Assembly (NCBI GenBank): GCA_002782905.1
Contig: PFJA01000159.1
Span: forward strand, 1 to 6,644
DNA from: Lysobacterales bacterium CG_4_10_14_3_um_filter_64_11
Lineage (GTDB): Bacteria; Pseudomonadota; Gammaproteobacteria; Xanthomonadales; Xanthomonadaceae
Length of the DNA stretch: 6,644 nt
Reading direction: 5' to 3'
Position 1 is the stretch's first letter; each line of letters starts with the position of its first letter. Under the pieces are notes generated by a model. That model had not been told where the DNA came from. It saw only the letters and a list, made by a program, of their open reading frames with translations, and did no database searches. Of this stretch, positions 5,412 to 6,644 are shown one piece after another. The position numbers were made by a program, and so were the translations under genes.

Positions 5412-5660
5412 ATGCGATCGGTAAATATGCTGCAAGCCAAGTCTTCCCTATCGCGTTTGGTGGAAGCCATCGAGCAGGGACGGGAGCGGGAAATCGTGAT
5501 TGCCCGTAACGGGCGCCCCGCCGCTCGGCTGGTGCCAATCGACAGTGTTCCGGCAGGGAAGCGCCTCGGCATCGCCAAGGGCATGTTCGAAGTGCCTGAC
5601 AGCATCGACGCGCACAACGTGGACGTGGCCCGGTTGTTCATGGGCGAGGCGCAGCCTTGA
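5412..5660 (+). CDS. Type II antitoxin, Phd/YefM family
   Basis: This 82-residue protein is the labile antitoxin of a toxin-antitoxin pair. The N-terminal half (about 3-42: NMLQAKSSLSRLVEAIEQG, then IVIARNGRPAARLVPI) is the Phd/YefM DNA-binding and dimerisation fold. The C-terminal tail GIAKGMFEVPDSIDAHNVD...ARLFMGE is the toxin-neutralising type found with VapC-like PIN toxins. The ATG at 5412 has GGGAGGG 4 bases upstream; an ATG five codons later is less well placed. The gene overlaps the toxin by 4 bases (TTGA), which implies coupled translation. It probably represses its own promoter, which is flanked by inverted repeats. Flanking DNA seems less GC-rich than its surroundings, which would fit acquisition by transfer; I did not calculate this. 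Confidence 0.92.
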   Translation: MRSVNMLQAKSSLSRLVEAIEQGREREIVIARNGRPAARLVPIDSVPAGKRLGIAKGMFEVPDSIDAHNVDVARLFMGEAQP

Positions 5661-6043
5661 ATCTGTTGCTCGATACCCACGTTGCTCCGTGGGCGATTAC
5701 CGATAGTCCAAAACTGTTGCCGAAGGCGCGGGACTTGATTGTGTCGCCAAAAACACGCGTTTGGGTCAGTGCCGCGAGCATCTGGGAAATTACGATCAAG
5801 CATTTGTTTGGGCGTGGCGACATGCCGGTTTCCGGGCACGATGCGATGCGCTATTTTCAGGACTCGGGTTATCGCTTCCTGCCGGTCGAGGCGGAACATG
5901 CAGTCGCCGTTGACGCGCTGCCTGCCCATCATCAAGACCCATTTGACCGCATTCTTGTCGCCCAGGCGCTGGTCGAGCCGATGCGGTTGATGACCCATGA
6001 CCTTCGGGTGGCGCGCTATAGCGACACCATCATCCGGGTGTGA
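5657..6043 (+). CDS. VapC-type PIN-domain ribonuclease toxin
   Basis: This 128-residue PIN-domain protein is the expected metal-dependent ribonuclease toxin paired with the preceding antitoxin. The acidic active-site residues are present: Asp6 (LLLDTH), Glu44 (SIWEITIK), Asp97 (DPFDRILVAQA) and Asp115 (THD). SAASIWEI and the HxxDPFDR block identify the subgroup of VapC-like toxins that partner Phd-type antitoxins. The start is a TTG overlapping the antitoxin stop, with GAGG (5646-5649) 7 bases upstream; no ATG or GTG lies near the conserved N-terminus. Pro11 in HVAPWAI sits where I would expect a leucine in the first helix. All catalytic residues remain and the frame is intact, so it looks functional. 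The RNA target cannot be read from sequence. Confidence 0.92.
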   Translation: MNLLLDTHVAPWAITDSPKLLPKARDLIVSPKTRVWVSAASIWEITIKHLFGRGDMPVSGHDAMRYFQDSGYRFLPVEAEHAVAVDALPAHHQDPFDRILVAQALVEPMRLMTHDLRVARYSDTIIRV

Positions 6044-6094
6044 TTGGCGGGGCGCCCCGGCGCGGCGCGCAATGCATCGGTGATTGCGACGTAC

Positions 6095-6100
6095 TACACT
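6095..6100 (+). promoter_or_regulatory. -10-like box placed for a leaderless transglycosylase mRNA
   Basis: TACACT (4 of 6 matches to TATAAT) ends 7 bases before the ATG at 6108. No Shine-Dalgarno sequence lies between them and no clear -35 is seen. If it is used, transcription would begin at or next to the start codon. Confidence 0.25.
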
Positions 6101-6107
6101 GGGCCCT

Positions 6108-6644
6108 ATGCGGACTTACTGCGCTTTGGTGATGTTGCTGCTGATGTCCGTGCCGGTGACGGCGGGCACGCTGTACCGTTGCGATGGGGCCGACGGCAGC
6201 CGCAGCTATTCCAATCGCACGCCGGCCAAGGGCGAGAACTGCACGCTGGTGGGTACGTTTGCCAATGCGCCTGCGTCGACGGCGGACGGCAACGCCAGCG
6301 CCACGCCCAATGTCGCGTTTCGCTCGGCGCCATCGGGCGCGGCGTTGCCGGCCGCATCCGCTGCACGGGGTGCGCGGGTGACCCGCGGTGCGGTCTATCG
6401 CTATGAAACCGATGGCATCACCCATTACACCAACGTGCGGCCGGCTGATGCGCGCAAAGCCAAGGTGTTGTTTGCCTACATCGAAACCTGTTTTGCCTGT
6501 GCCGCCACGGACCTGGATTTTTCCCAAGTGGCGCTGAACACGTCGGCGTTTCGCAGCGAAGTGGCGGCGGCGGTGCGCGAGTATGCGGTGGACGAAGCGT
6601 TGGTGCGGGCGGTGATCCACGCGGAGAGTGCGTTCAACCCCAAC
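6108..6644 (+). CDS. Exported lytic transglycosylase with N-terminal DUF4124-like region (3' partial)
   Basis: The frame is open for 179 codons from the ATG at 6108 to the window edge, with no stop. Residues 1-19 form a signal peptide (hydrophobic core ALVMLLLMSVPV, cleavage after VTA), so the protein is exported. Two related motifs follow: YRCDGADGSRSYSNRTP (about 23-39) and YRYETDGITHYTNVRP (about 97-112). Both resemble DUF4124, a region often joined to cell-wall enzymes. CFAC (128-131) gives two close cysteines that could form a disulphide. Residues from about 150 begin a goose-lysozyme-like SLT domain; VRAVIHAESAFNPN contains the catalytic Glu173 of the ESxFNP motif. The enzyme would cleave peptidoglycan non-hydrolytically, leaving 1,6-anhydro-MurNAc ends. 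The start has no visible ribosome site. The gene follows the toxin by 64 bases on the same strand but is probably separate. Confidence 0.88.
   Translation, partial: MRTYCALVMLLLMSVPVTAGTLYRCDGADGSRSYSNRTPAKGENCTLVGTFANAPASTADGNASATPNVAFRSAPSGAALPAASAARGARVTRGAVYRYETDGITHYTNVRPADARKAKVLFAYIETCFACAATDLDFSQVALNTSAFRSEVAAAVREYAVDEALVRAVIHAESAFNPN

Noticed and set aside
5381..5998. 205-codon minus-strand frame opposite the toxin-antitoxin genes
   Set aside because: Both plus-strand genes have strong family motifs, ribosome sites and a promoter; the antisense frame has none.
6048..6059. Perfect 12-bp palindrome CGGGGCGCCCCG just after the toxin gene
   Set aside because: It has no room for a hairpin loop beyond the centre and no T-run, so it is not a convincing terminator; GC-rich palindromes of this length can arise by chance.
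6030..6620. 196-codon minus-strand frame opposite the transglycosylase
   Set aside because: It is Arg/His-rich and domain-free; the plus-strand frame has a signal peptide and a catalytic ESxFNP motif.

Overview
The window is high-GC DNA, most likely from a gammaproteobacterium of the Xanthomonadales/Lysobacterales. This rests on the Xanthomonas-like MiaB, PhoH and YbeY proteins, on the miaB-phoH-ybeY gene order, and on intergenic repeats of a type common in such genomes. The genus cannot be named from the sequence.

Layout, left to right. (1) Positions 1-913 (+) hold the 3' part of a type II secretion / type IV pilus inner-membrane platform protein (GspF/PilC family). (2) Positions 914-1346 are non-coding and densely packed with pieces of dispersed repeats: two hairpin modules, a 9-bp tandem repeat and a fragment of another common repeat. 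(3) On the minus strand, ybeY (rRNA maturation endonuclease) and phoH/ybeZ (PhoH-like ATPase) overlap by 4 bases if the longer ybeY reading is used, or are separated by 14 bases with the preferred ATG. (4) A plus-strand gene at 2999-3541 encodes a BLUF blue-light photoreceptor domain with one C-terminal membrane helix. It lies between phoH and miaB, which are normally neighbours, and is divergent from phoH. (5) miaB (tRNA methylthiotransferase) is on the minus strand with its own promoter. (6) A plus-strand type II toxin-antitoxin pair (Phd/YefM-type antitoxin and VapC-type PIN toxin) follows a well-formed promoter flanked by inverted repeats. (7) The start of an exported lytic transglycosylase gene with an N-terminal DUF4124-like region runs off the right edge. 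It has no stop codon inside the window.

How the genes relate: miaB, phoH and ybeY form the conserved RNA-metabolism cluster (tRNA hypermodification, PhoH ATPase, rRNA processing). The usual downstream partners, ybeX/corC and lnt, are absent; a convergent secretion gene and repeats take their place. The BLUF gene and the toxin-antitoxin pair look like accessory insertions around this core. I found no CRISPR array, no tRNA or rRNA gene and no insertion sequence. Nothing in the window is convincingly a wholly new system. The least ordinary item is the membrane-anchored BLUF protein inside the miaB/phoH interval.
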